Positions 1 through 12,620 of a DNA stretch of 64,000 nt are shown here, in pieces (the first letter of the stretch is position 1; every line of letters starts with the position of its first letter). The translations under genes were made by a program, and so were the position numbers. This stretch comes from Mercenaria mercenaria (taxonomy: Eukaryota > Mollusca > Bivalvia > Venerida > Veneridae), in the NCBI RefSeq assembly GCF_021730395.1, contig NC_069365.1:20186001-20250000 (forward strand). Direction: 5' to 3'. The notes under the pieces were generated by a model. That model did no database searches. It had not been told where the DNA came from and worked only from the letters and a program-made list of their open reading frames with translations.

Positions 1-3000
1 CAAAGTTTCGCAGCAACTTACAGAGACTTTGAAGTTTAATTTACTCTAAATTTCCGATTTTGTCAAACGTTGATGAAAAGTATAGAAGCATTAATAAATG
101 AATTACAGAAACTATAGGTTAAGACATACAAAAGTCTAAATTTCGGACTTGACACATTACCGAAAGATTAAAATCATTTATAAAAGAAACACAAAAGCCT
201 AAATACTAAATACTGACGACGGATATGGTTTGTTTGTTAGTTTTTTGGGGGTTTTTTTTAGATTCTAAAATCTAAAGTTAAACATTGATTAGAGTATTGA
301 ACCATTAAAAGGAATTACGGCAATACTGTATGGTAAAAAATCTAAAACTGACCAAAAAACTATCCTTTTGTATTTTAATATAATCGATATAATCGTATGT
401 CAAACTATTAAGCAATTAAGCAATACGGGACATGTTTCTTATATTTTCTTATTTATATTTTTTTTCACTTCATTTGATAAATATTGCTACCCGGATAGGA
501 AACTTGGTTTTGGCCTATTCTTGCCTTCAATAGTTGGACGATTTCAGTAAGAGATAAAAATTTGAAACTTTCTAATGTGTGGAAGAAAATTGTCTTTGAA
601 AATAAATTCACTTTAAAATCTACAGGTGTTTGGCAAAAAGTCATCCTGTATGCAAATAAGTTCAACAGGCTAGATACCCGGGACTTGTTAGCCAATCAGA
701 TCGCGAATAGAGAAACACGAGAAACCATATACCAAGAAAGTACCAGTTAATTATGGTAATAAATTACGCGTAATATTTGTCGATTTAGTTAGAAATTATG
801 AGGCTATTAAGATCATTGAGATTGTTAAGAATATTGACCATGCACTTAAACAACCATTAAAGTCAATTTTGGGTGGTATTTAACCCACAAAATGGGCATG
901 CAGACGTAAGTTTAAAACTTTTGACAAAAGTGGTTTAAATCACAATTTCTTTTGTGTAGATGCGCATTTTCAAAATTGTTCTATTGTTAACGTTGCAACA
1001 CAGTTTTTTCTCGGTTTTGTGTTAAATAAACGTAACCAATGACAACAGCTGCAGAATCCATTGAAGCACGTGCAGGTCGCGAGCCAACAGTCAGATGTTA
1101 CCTGTGTTATTGAATGAGCAGACGAACGATTGCGACTGATGCAACAGGTGTCGGATTAAAATAAAGGTTTAGAATATCTTATACCGCTTATGTATGATAA
1201 TCACTAGTTTTCTACTTCAGTTAGCACAATCACCGGAAGACGAATACATCTTTAATACAACGATTTTAACAAAAAATGAAAAGAATATTGACGTTTAAAA
1301 GTCTCAATAACTCATTCAGGAGTAGAATTTTTTTTTAAACTACTGTTCATAATCCTGCTTCAAAAAAGAAACAAGTTATTACAGGTTTCTTCATTTTGCC
1401 GTGATATTTTACCGTGGATTTGAGTACCCATTTAAAAAAAATCTTAGGTAGTGTGCTATAAGACAGTGTCAAAAGTTTCTATGAAGTTTCTACGACAAAG
1501 ATATCTCTATCTAAATTCGTGAAATTATAGGCTTTTGTAAGCTGTATTCAAATTATTCATCACCCATTAGACCAGACAAGCAACTGTAATTGGATTATCT
1601 GCAATTAATCGAAAATAAAACGCACTACAATACACATGACACATTTATGACCCCTCAATACATATACAAAATATCCGTATCAGATCCTAACATGCCTCGC
1701 TCGACAAACTGTAATTTCTGTTATTCCCCAGGTACCCCATACTTCAGCGCTCCTTTCGTTCTGAGATATGTAATTCGGACAAGATGTCTGCGACTGATTA
1801 ATGGGGTTAGGTTACGCGGATGAATACATTAAGGGGCTCAGCAAGCGGCTGCATGCTGCATGTCGAAACACGACTTCCCGCGGTGCTACAAGTGTATGCT
1901 AAGATCTTGCCAACGGTTCATTAATGAGTAAAATATGGTGAGAAGAGAAGTTACCCCCGGTGAATTATGAAATATGGTAGTGATCTGTAGCCTTCAGCAA
2001 ATACGAGTACATGTTGTGTGAGAATGTCACGGTGACTTAGCTATCTTATTAATTAACATATCAATATTTTCAATTACATGAAACTGTATATGAAGACGTC
2101 AAAGCGAGCAGATAAAACAGTGCCAAAATGCCAAGTAACTGCCTATCAAATATTTAACAATGTTGTTTTTTAAATAAATGCACAAATGTATATAATTTAC
2201 TTTAACACTCTGATAACATCATATCCAAAATATTTTCTTTCCTTTTTCTTTGAAGAACTTTGAAGAAAAGCAATTTACCACCGATAAAATGAAAGGTATT
2301 CCAAAAACAACAATATTTATATTTAAATAGTTCTGTGCAATGCAGTTTTGCTAATGATGAAGTTATCATGTCAAAAATGTAATGCTTGGACATACACGGA
2401 CTAACTGACCTGTCAAATCTGTCAATTATCCCCTTGTTTACCTATTCGTTAAGAATGTTGTATAAATATTAGAGTAAGACATTCAAACAGGTATGTCAAT
2501 ACCAACATAGTTTTATAAATATAGAAACATGCATACACAAAATTAACAGTTCGTGAAATACCGACTCGTTAAACAGGTGTTTTTTGTTCTTATTTTTTTT
2601 CAATTTGATTTTCACTTCAGTTTTCACATTACATTTTTAAAACATTTATCTAATGCGTATCATAACAGAAATGTAAATTGTTTTAATGTATGTGTGTAAA
2701 TCTTTTATTAGAGTTTATATAGTCATTGCTAATCAGTTCTCTTCTGGTCTGACCAGAGGTGATATTCGATCTTTTAAAATGTTTTTTATATGCGCACTAG
2801 TGCTCCAATTTACAGTTATCAGTCTCTTATTATATGTTAATTTTATGGCAGTTCTTAATAATTGGATTAGCAATGGCTATATAACTTTTATCTTGTAAAT
2901 TTGCAATTTTGTTTCAATTTTTGTAATGATCTCATGCTAAATACACCTTTACATTTAGGATGCTGGCCAGGTCTGTATCAGGACACCTCATTTGATAATG

Positions 3001-4480
3001 TTTTAATACTATACATTTTCGGTTGCCAGTTGGGTGCCTGATATGGTTCTGGTCATCATCATGAATGTAATAGATAATAATAATATATATAATTCTGTGA
3101 TATATATAGATTTTTAATTTGTTGTTTTTGTTTTTTATTACTGTCTCATATAGTTCAGTATTGAACAGCCATTAACATGTAATATAATATGTGCCATAGT
3201 TGTATATTGTGATGTTAACATGTATATTGGATGAGACAATAAACTAAATAAACTACTTTAAATGAAATAGAAACCAGTAATTGTCAGATGTAACGAATGA
3301 AAGCGAAACATATAACAACGTACTCCTGTGAACAAAAGCAGGCACCGACCGAGGAATGTAATAAGCAACAATTTTCATTCCCCGTCTCTCAATATTACAA
3401 ATGAACTTCTTTCTACCCCGTGTCAAATAAATATAGACTTTGATTAAATCCATTGTTGTTCGAAACGACAGTAAAGATAAAATGTTATTATGGCTTACGG
3501 GACAAAAGTATTAAACATCAATAGGGGTTTAGGGGCCGAATATCGGGTATCTTAATGCATTCATTGAGACGGAGATTTTACAACCTTTATTTCAATAGTA
3601 TTATCTGGTACTGATTTGCAAAAATAGTCCGAATCAAGTTTCTTAAAATACTCTAAACGGATTTTAAAGTATTTATACGACAGGTGGCAGGAAGCCTGTT
3701 GAATATAGTCGATCTTTTTACAAGTTTAATTCGTTGTCAGTTACTATGGCTACACCTGCTGCGAGATATTCTACAGACAAGTGCATTTCTGATAGGCAGT
3801 GAGCAAATAAAATCTCTTTAAAGATAAAATGTGCAAAGTGAGGCGAATATATTAAGAGGTCTTTGAAAAGAGAAAAGTACATTATACACAAAGGCTATAC
3901 ATATTTTGTCAAAAGTGGTAAAGTGTACGATATCTGTTTATAAATGTTGATTTAGCAATGAATTTAGAGACTACAGACGTCTGCTTTTGAAGTAGTTATA
4001 GAAATGAAAATAAATTGCACTCGTATGAGCTTATCCTAAAAACGTCCAAGAGAAATATACAGGCAGTTTGTACACATAATTTTAACCGTTAATCCTGTAA
4101 ATATAGCAATAATATGCCATCAAAAAGTAACTGTCTGTTCTTCTGTTATTATACCTGGTTCGGGGTAGTATAATATCTAAACATGTCTCATTCACACCAG
4201 CTGTTGCAAGGCCAGTCAAAATGATTTGAAGTAGAACTGGGAAACAACAGCAGTTGATGCATTAATAAATGGCAAATATTAATACAGTTTTTTTTATTAT
4301 AAATCAACAAATGGCATGTTACCACAATCTTGCATCGTTTTTCTTCTGTCAAACAAGTCTGTATACTCAGCGCTGATGTTTTTATCTGACGACACATCTA
4401 CACTAAACAATAAGGCACGGTAAATTCGTGCATCACATAAAACACGTGCATTCGTGAAAATCACTAAACGTTCCACTTAC
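1..4480. other. Non-coding DNA, probably first intron of the SNAG gene
   Basis: No convincing coding exon is seen on either strand. The short open frames have no recognisable domain and no good splice signals. If the SNAG exon at 4481-4613 is real, this stretch is the beginning of its first intron, and no C2H2 zinc-finger exon (CxxC...HxxxH with a TGEKP-type linker) is found in it. The segment around 3100-3250 ends in an AT-rich run with repeated ATAAA-type motifs that resembles the 3' tail of an old retroposon, but no coding part is recognisable. Confidence 0.4.
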
Positions 4481-4613
4481 CACGAGCTGGTTCCGTTAAT
4501 TCCCCGTTAACACAAATTTCCAAATCAGCTGTTCTTAGTGAATCAATATCAGTGTTTGTTTCACTTTCATATATTATCTCCTCAGTCCGTTTCACTAAAA
4601 ATGTTCTAGGCAT
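4481..4613 (-). CDS. First coding exon of a SNAG-domain transcription factor (partial)
   Basis: The frame opens with MPRTFLVKR, which matches the N-terminal SNAG repressor motif (MPRxFLVK) shared by Snail, Scratch, Gfi1, Insm1 and Ovo-like zinc-finger proteins. In those families SNAG binds LSD1/CoREST-type co-repressors in the nucleus. The 45-residue peptide continues with an acidic stretch (EEIIYESETNTDID...). It ends at a consensus donor, GTAAGT (minus strand, 4475-4480), in phase 1, as expected for a short first coding exon. The ATG has A at -3. An upstream in-frame ATG at 4667 would add 18 residues, but SNAG must be N-terminal to work, so the inner start is chosen. The zinc-finger exons must lie to the left, outside the window. 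Which SNAG family it belongs to cannot be decided from this exon; the acidic continuation does not clearly match any one of them. Confidence 0.62.
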
Positions 4614-5965
4614 ACTGACTGTCCGTACGTACGAACGTTTATAATCACAAATTGTACGATCTGTCATGTTAAATCTCGAATGATGTTTTCATGTGGTACA
4701 AATGAATTTCATATCAAGCGCCTTACGGTATGACAGCTGATCTGCGCATGCTCGAGAAATCGCTCAGCCATTCAAATTCCTTCGCTTTGTTGTGATTGTT
4801 GATGTTAGCCGGAGGCGCTGACGGGGAGACAAATAAATAAAGCAGAAACTGTTATTGAACGGAATACCGATATATTAACACCATTTTAGATCAATACCCA
4901 ATCATAACGTAATATTGCAATACAGCTAATTTCATTGACACATACCAGTAAAATTATAATGTCTAAAGAATGGTATCAAAAATCGAGTACTTTAGAAAAA
5001 CCCGAAAACTACCTCGTCTGGGTTAAGGGGTTTCCTCACCCTGAGAGAAAACCGTTAACATCAAAAGAAAAAGCAACAAGTATTCAAATTTTTGAATGAC
5101 CCCAAAATCTGCTTTTCATGATCGAGGACAGATATTTGTTCGTTTAAAATAAATTTGTTTATTTAAGTTTTTGTGAGAGTTAATTTGAAGTATCTGGATC
5201 TAATTAAAATCTAAAATAAATATGAAGTTATTATTCAACAAAGACTACAGACATCCGCTGCCTTCTGCTGGGACAGAAGGAATTGAAAATATTTATATTA
5301 AAAGAATGCGAGAGGGCAAATATTTCCCAGTTATAACAGAAGTTTGTAAAAAAAAATAATGGTATAAATTACCGCAAACTACGTTCTTGATTTTTACTTT
5401 CCCTCCAATGGCTTTTTGAAAATCAAAGAAAAAATCAGTTAATTTTGGTGGTGCTGGTTTTTGTACAAATACAAACATCAGCCTGACATGGTTAACATTA
5501 AATTAATATTAAACGCAACTGTTGATAAAGTTAGCAATTTTAAAAGAACTATTAATCGTGGGCGCGTGCGATGTGTCGCCATTTGGTGAGGCAGTAATTA
5601 CCAGGCGAAGTATAATTTTCAGCAATCAAAGCGTGATCGATTATGAGTGTGATCTTATCGAAAAATTACTCAAAAATTTTAGGATACAGTTTCAAAGAAT
5701 TTATTGATTTAATTACACCTGAAATAAAATAGTACCTTTCGAAAATGGAAATGATGGTGAAAATGTAATTCGTTCAGAAGTTAGGATTAATGAAAACCGG
5801 TGAGAAATATTACTTTGGATTTCTACCTTGCTATTAATTAAAAAAGATGATAAATGATCGTTTCATTTATTTTACAGTATGCTGACAAAAAAGTCGGGAA
5901 CAATTTCACCTGTACGGGCCCTTAACCTTTTATCAATGCAACAATAAATAAATAAAATAAAAAAG
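4614..5965. other. Upstream flank of the SNAG exon; no gene seen
   Basis: This would contain the 5' UTR and promoter of the minus-strand SNAG gene. I see no TATA box at a convincing distance and no coding exon. The small open frames near 5293-5478 and 5522-5707 have no recognisable domain. Confidence 0.3.
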
Positions 5966-6120
5966 GCGGTTACCCGGTGGTAAGATAGCGGATTTTGAAA
6001 CCAGGGTCGTGAGTTCGGCACTCATGTTCAACGCCTAAGACTAGTAACATTCTTTCGGATAAGAATCCCTGGCATGGATTATTGACAGCCGGCACGCCAA
6101 AGAAACAGGAAAGTGCATGA
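5966..6120 (+). repeat. tRNA-derived SINE fragment
   Basis: The segment begins with a degenerate tRNA-like head: an A-box-like stretch around GGTGGTAAGATAGCGG, then a B-box-like GTGAGTTCGGCACTC about 35 bases later. It continues into unrelated sequence ending near AAAGTGCATG. The B box departs from GGTTCGANTCC, so it is an old retroposed copy rather than a working tRNA gene. Confidence 0.4.
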
Positions 6121-6239
6121 AAATAAAGAATATTCATATCTTGTACTTTCCTCCCACCATGGCAAAAGATCTTTATAATAGTTAAGATATGTGACCTCTA
6201 AGTCTCTTTCATAAAGAAAAATAAATTCATATTGCATCA

Positions 6240-7498
6240 TGTAAACCACATGAAGAATTATTTAAAGATTTGCTATAACACAGTAGCAGTAACATGTAAT
6301 GAAATTGTTGATTTGACATCTGCGAAAAGTGTCAGTTTAATAGAATCCAGCTTTCCCTGAACTTTTTACATTATAATAGAAATTAGGGGCTATTTGTCCC
6401 CCGTCGAGCCTTTATTAAGGGTACACCGTAACCATTTACTGCCCCAATGTTCAACAGGTTTACGCACAATACATAATTGAAATTAATAACTCTTGAACGA
6501 CCAGCGGTTATTCATTCCCGTAAATCATGGAACGAGGGCACGAGAATTAACATGTGCTGTTATTGAAATAGAAAATTGAAATGTTATGGACTAAGAATAC
6601 TGGTAAACTTTGAAACGAAGTTAAGCCAGATAAAAATTGTGTCCCAAATGTTCGATAATGTTGCCGTTTTGCCGAGAGTTCAATAAATTCTAAAGTTGCT
6701 ATCAAATTTCTACCAAATTAAATTTTAATTTTCGAAAAAAATAAGCTAAAATGTCTAATGAAATGACACTGCTATTTGTGTGGTCTTGCGCTATTGGCCA
6801 AAGAAGATCTCTACGGTCATACGAACAATACAATTGCCTCATATGTCGTTCTCTCCAGCAGAGCGGTTGTTTTGTACTCCACTGTTGTGGGTCGAGGATT
6901 TGGCCCCGGAGTCTTTGCCTTAGGAATCCGTTACCACGTATGACATACAGATGTGACCATGCTTTTATTTTACAGTATACTTTAAAATACCAACGGGTTT
7001 TAAGTATTTAATGTTATCCATGAAACATAATGATGTTACACCCCCAAATAGTTACCAGTGTAAGGTAATGATATATTACACACAAGAAATAGCACATCAG
7101 TCTTAACTATTTACAGGACCATGTAACATCATCATGCTGAAATAACACATAAGTCTAAAATAGGTATAAGGTGTTGTGTTAATAATATCCATGTAACATA
7201 ATCATGTTACACGACTTAAATAGCACTATAAGGTGTTTCCGTTATTATGTTATACCCATAACCTAACACATAAGTTAAGGTTTTAGTATTATCAATTCGT
7301 TATATTTTATGATATTATAAAAAGAGATCACTTTGTCATTTATGGACTGAATAAATATAACAGACATTTGAGAGTGTCAGCACAAAATTGTGAACCTTTG
7401 AAAAATAATTCAAGAGGGGGTAATTTTTATATGAAAAAGATCTTTTAAAGTGTCGCTTATTTGCTAGATACAGACACACTTTGTTCTTGTTTTTGTTA
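6240..7498. other. AT-rich intergenic DNA with a degenerate tandem repeat
   Basis: No gene is recognised. Between about 7015 and 7270 the block CCATGTAACATAATCATG... recurs three times with variable spacing, each time followed by AAATAG-type motifs and a TAAGGTGT-like sequence. This is a decayed tandem repeat. The 86-codon open frame at 6751-7011 has no recognisable domain. Confidence 0.3.
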
Positions 7499-7695
7499 TA
7501 ACCTTTAGCCTGCTGGAGGCAAGTGATTCTTGCAGACTAAGATCAGTCTGCACATCCGTGCAGTCTGATCATGGTCTGCACTGTTCACTATTCAGTCAGT
7601 AAATTTTCAGTGAACACCCGTTCGAATAATAAATGGTATTGCCCAAATTGACTGATGGACCAGTCTATCACAGTAATCTAGCATGCTAAAGGTTA
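7499..7695 (+). mobile_element. MITE with TAACCTTTAGC termini, copy 1
   Basis: The element is about 197 bp with inverted termini TAACCTTTAGCCTGCTGG and GCATGCTAAAGGTTA. An internal dyad lies around GTCTGCACATC...TGATCATGGTCTGC. There is no coding capacity. The same element recurs at 16253, 32804, 49132 and 61391 in this window. Confidence 0.75.
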
Positions 7696-8449
7696 ACTTA
7701 AAAAAGTCTCTATAAAGTGATCGGAAAACAAATCAAAACAGTCCTATTTTCGAATTGCCCTAGTCTTTCACACGTGTGCGACTCTATAAAGCAGTAAAGT
7801 ACTTGCAATGGCTGAATAGGTTCTCATATAAAACACCTTTTATTTCTAATATTTATTTAGGACAGCGGTTTTATACACCCAAATATTAGTCTGTTGACTG
7901 GTTGACATCAATATCCTCTCTAGTGTTTGTTTAACACCTTATTCTTTGAAAACATATAAAAACGTTTATGTTCACACCACTAACTGCCCCAGTATGTTGG
8001 TTTTTCGTATTAATTTCAATAAAATGTTACTGCGCAGCTTCAGAAAAAGACTAAACCGTTAGTATGGAGAACGAGGGTAAATAATGTAGTCAAAGTATTT
8101 CTGTAGTAGGCCGTAAGATCCAACATTTTACTGGTTTTCAAAATCTCAAATACAACTGTACTTACAAATACTTTAAGGTCAGAATCCGCCATATTCCGCA
8201 CAGGGCAGTTTTCAACAGAATATCCAGTTTGGTTTTGGTTGATCTATTGTCACTTATATCACATTGACGAAGATATTTTCCATATATGTTTGTTATATAA
8301 TTAGCGAAAAATTTATTTACTTGCACAATCTTAGGCCACTAGAAGAAATGTTACCTTTAGCGCTATGGTTTGTCTGATACCATTTTGCTTGTAGTATTTT
8401 GAATATTGTTGGTTAACATATCCAAACCCTTGTCTAGACACAGACTTTG
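7696..8449. other. Intergenic DNA, nothing recognised
   Basis: AT-rich sequence with no convincing coding exon, RNA gene or repeat boundary. Confidence 0.3.
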
Positions 8450-8700
8450 TATTGGGTTTAACGTCACGTCACTCAGACACACTTATAAGTCATGTGGTGA
8501 CTTTCAAGCTTTTCATTGGGAAGGAAGACCCCAGCTGCCCATAAGACCATTTTTAAAGGCACGGTCGAGAACCTGCATAGCTGGATGGCTTCCTCACTTG
8601 AAGGAATTATACATCCTAAGTGAGGTTTCAAACCCACAGAGGTGACGGGCAAGTGACTTTAACCACTAGGACAAGGAGCCTAACACCACCAAGACACTGT
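8450..8700 (-). repeat. tRNA-derived SINE (head at right end)
   Basis: Read on the minus strand, the right end has a tRNA-like head with an A-box-like CCTAGTGGTTAAAGTC and a B-box-like GGGTTTGAAACCTC. The left end carries a GACGTTAAACCCAA-type tail, also seen in the SINE at 59852. The head is the source of the adjacent 71-bp minisatellite. Confidence 0.5.
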
Positions 8701-9055
8701 AAACCCACAGAGGTGACGGGCACGTGACTTTAACCACTGGGTCAAGTAGCCTAACACCATCAAGACACTGTAAACCCACAGAGATGACGGGCACGTGACT
8801 TTAACCACTAGGACAACGAGCCTAACACCATCAAGACACTGTAAACCCACAGAGGTGACGGGCAAGTGACTTTAACCACTAGGACAAGGAACCTAACACC
8901 ATCAAGACACTGTAAACCCACAGAGGTGACGGACAAGTGACTTTAACCACTAGGACAAGGAACCTAACACCATCAAGACACTGTAAACCCACAGAGGTGA
9001 CGGGCAAGTGACTTAAACCACTAGGCCAAGGAGCCTATAACGCCATCAAGACACT
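8630..9055. repeat. 71-bp minisatellite, six copies
   Basis: AAACCCACAG begins at 8630, 8701, 8772, 8843, 8914 and 8985, exactly 71 bases apart. Copies differ by only a few substitutions; the last has a small insertion. Each unit contains the SINE's tRNA-like A and B boxes on the minus strand, so the array is a tandem amplification of a tRNA-sized SINE head. Confidence 0.85.
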
Positions 9056-12000
9056 CTAAAAGCATTTTATTAAGTACTGAATTTCAGTAAGAATGTTTTA
9101 TGAACTCATGAGCAAAAGTATTTTAGTGAAACAATATACGTTTACAAGTGACCAAGAAAAGGTAACCGGAAGGTATCATCAATGTGCTTATATACCACTT
9201 TTTTCTTAAATTCTAACGGGTACAAATACGGCCGCTTAAAGATGGATTTTATCATATAAAAAATGTTTCGCATTGATATAAAATGTATAGATAAAGAAAC
9301 TAAATAGACACGGACGGAAATTATCAACCCCCTTTTCAGTAAAGACATGCGTTTCATATTTACACGCAAATGCAAAACAGATTGAAAACTTCAAACATGT
9401 GCATTCATACTGGAGAACAGCCAGCGCTGAATCATAGGTACCTTAGAACAGAGATAAATGTTTAATTTCTTGCGATTATTGTTGAAAGATCTACAATGTT
9501 GAAATTTTACTGTGTATTTTTGGACATTGATGTTACAGTCATTGATATTCCAGCTAATATTACAAAAATAAAGTTAAAAAAGACGTATCAATTGTTGACA
9601 AGAAACTCGCGCTTAGATCATATTTACACCTGACCATCTCCTTGACATTTATCTATTTATTCCGTTACCTGTAATATGTTTATCTTTGACTTATCTAAGG
9701 TTTGTTTTGGACACTTTTAATCCGTAATTCCACCTTACCGAGCTATAAGCTCGTTAAAGTCACCTTGATACTGTGGCACCTGTATCCCCACTTGACGTTA
9801 ATCTGTTTATTTATAAACAAAAATTAGATTAACAAAATAATTCCCTTCCATATTTACTTAGTTTCATCAGTTTCTCTAAATTACATATTTTCTTAAGATG
9901 GTAAAAATTCAAATCTAAATAAAGGCCAGATAGCACACAGCATGTTATCCGTAACGGCAATTTGTAAGACGTTACCTGAAATTTTTCATAATTGACAGAA
10001 ACTATTGAACAATGAATTCCATTCAATGAATTGATGATATGAGCTAAAATGTATGGAAATGTAGCGTGAACAAATTATTAACAGAGAAATCGGTGTATAT
10101 TTAACAGATATCGATATTACGTTACCGTTTATAAACCTGTTTTATTATATCAATTTATTTTAGAAAAGACAAACCGCATTCAATTTATTCTATACAGTAA
10201 AAGAAAATACAATGTATACTTTAGTACCTGCCAAACACTGAGTTTTATCTGGTACTTTCAAATGCGTTACCGTTATAGGCGTTCTGGTATAACGTAGACT
10301 TTTTTCTCAGTCAAGTTTTCACAAAAAGTCTTCGTTATTTCTGAACGACCATAACTTTAAGCACTGGAGCCAGGTGGTTTTTATTTATTCGAAAATTGTC
10401 ATATGTAACTCGAACTATCGACCTTTGATTGTCTTGAAATCTAGATGTCTTATCTTAGTTTCTTATTCGCAAAATATGAACATACGTCCGTCTGTCAAAG
10501 GTTAACAATTTTTAATGAGTTTGCCATGGCTACTTATTTCTCCTTAGCATTTGAGCAAAGGAAGCCATTTCATTGAATCTTAGACAGTAAGACACCCTAT
10601 TACACATACACATCCATATATATTATATATGACACTTGCTGGCACCCAGCACATAGGAAAACATGACATAGTATATGCATAGACATATGCCTATGTATGA
10701 TTTACGCTGGCCTCTTGTGCTACTCTAGACTCTAGATTTCAAACTATAACCAGGATAAGTAACTTTAAGTCATTGTATAGTATAAGCGTATTTTCCATTC
10801 ACATGGGATCTAAGCAGGTTGCAAACTTTCCACATAATATGGTCAGAATAGTGATAAATTCCAAATTCTAACACTACCCAGTAATATTCGACTGCTTTCC
10901 TTCATCTTTAGAGCTAGAGCCAGATTCTCGATCATGGTCGCTAACGGCAGTCCGGACTTGCCTATAATCAAACGTTTGTGTAGGGTATGACTATTTTTTC
11001 TTGACATATGAGGCTCGAGCTGAATCAAATGCCTTCCACATTTAAACATGGTTAAATAGTGATAGCGCCAGCATTACGACCCTCGAGCCCTACCCAAGGT
11101 CTACAACATTACTCCATGGTACTTAATCTTGACCAGATCCTACTTATGTACATCCATATATGGCAGTAGACAAGCCGAAATTTTGAGAAACGTAACTCGA
11201 AATTTCAAGGTATTAAGTCGGAATTTCAATGAAATTAAGTTAAATTTCCTTTTCGGAATTTCGAGTTAGTAAAGAACATGCGCATGGCATTAACCGACTC
11301 TTCAGCTGATGCAAAGCTATTAAAAAAAAAACAGTCAGTATGATACAGCGCACCCGATGGCGTACACAATTCCGAGTCAAAATATTTCCCGTTGCGTCTT
11401 CTTAATTTAACTTGATTTGTGTAAAACTATGTTCCTGTGTAAAATCTACGGCGGTTCAAGTGAAGAAAATGTTACTTCCGGATATAAAATGGCGCAATTC
11501 AGCTATAAGGAGCCATTGCATTGATCAAGTACATTTACAGACTTTTTTATGAAAGGATCCGGCGCAGGATGTGGATCTTCGGATCTAAACAGCCGTCGAT
11601 TTCAAGGTTTATGTCATTTTTTTCTAGCTGCAAGGTTAACGATTAAATAGATGATACCATCTACCGAGATGCACTTCTTTACCAGTTGAAAACCAATTAA
11701 CATGTTTTTAGGAAAAGTGCAGCTGTACAGTGTATACGTTTCAAACAGGTAAAAAATACTTTCTTTCTGGATTTTGAAGGCTTTCTCCAAAACTAGGCTG
11801 GCTGAAAACAGGTTTATACTTTATTATGATATATTCTGAGCGAGAAAAAAAAAACTTCAAGTTGCTTTTCCTTAAACTATCGTAACGCAACCGTTACATC
11901 AAGACCCAATTTTAAGAAATGACGTTGGAAATATTTCTTAGCTAAAACTATCATAAATTCGGGAGGTTTATGTCTTTATTCATTTAAGTTGATAAAACTT

Positions 12001-12340
12001 CTTTATTTTAATTTTTGCCAATATAAATAACCACCGTTTCAAATCATATCGAGCTGCGGTAGCCTAAGGGATAGGTTCGGGACTTGTTAGAGGCAGGTCG
12101 TGTTACTGAAGAGGGACCATTTGGTGAGCAAATGAACAATGAAATCAGATAAAAGGAAATACTGAAGAAATTGTGAAAAGTGTATCCACAATAAACATTA
12201 ATTTTGTTATATTTCTATTGAAAACAATTGTATAACGTACTATTGTTTAACATATGAGTAATCATTTGTAACTAAAATCCTTCGAATATCCGCAAAAGAA
12301 TTTCTGCTACGTACGAGTACATTCTAAGACCAACCGATTT
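9056..12340. other. Intergenic DNA with a short repeat near 11171-11270
   Basis: No gene is recognised. At 11171-11270 the words CGAAATTTC / GGAATTTC recur at about 24-base spacing between AACT or AAGT motifs, a small degenerate tandem repeat. The minus-strand frame at 10843-11049 (68 codons) matches nothing I recognise. A weak tRNA-like stretch near 12050-12105 is too degenerate to call. Confidence 0.3.
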
Positions 12341-12344
12341 AATT

Positions 12345-12620
12345 CCCTATTAAAAAGATAAGACTGAAACTGTGTGTTATCACGCAATACATGCACTGAT
12401 TTGAATGTCAAAATTATTACGTCAAATATAGTTCACTAAACGGGCAAATATTTGATAAATATCCTTAAAGATGTAGATCATTATATACTTGATAACGTGT
12501 TAGAATTGAAACAATATATCTCAAACAGTGGTTTAAAATAAAATCATTGTTTGGAGTTCAGATGCGAAGGAATTATATCACGAGGGCACAGCCAACGACA
12601 AATCGCTGTTTGGGATATGT
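12345..12620 (+). repeat. Dispersed repeat, copy a
   Basis: This segment is homologous to the reverse complement of 37150-37480. Shared blocks in the same order include CCCTATTAA, GACTGAAACTGTGTGTTAT, AAAGATGTAGAT, TTGATAA(C/T)GTGTTAGAAT and ATATATCTCA. It is a mobile repeat of about 300 bp without recognised coding sequence. Confidence 0.55.

Noticed and set aside
1-4480. Zinc-finger exons belonging to the SNAG exon
   Set aside because: No CxxC...HxxxH pattern with a TGEKP-like linker was found on the minus strand here.
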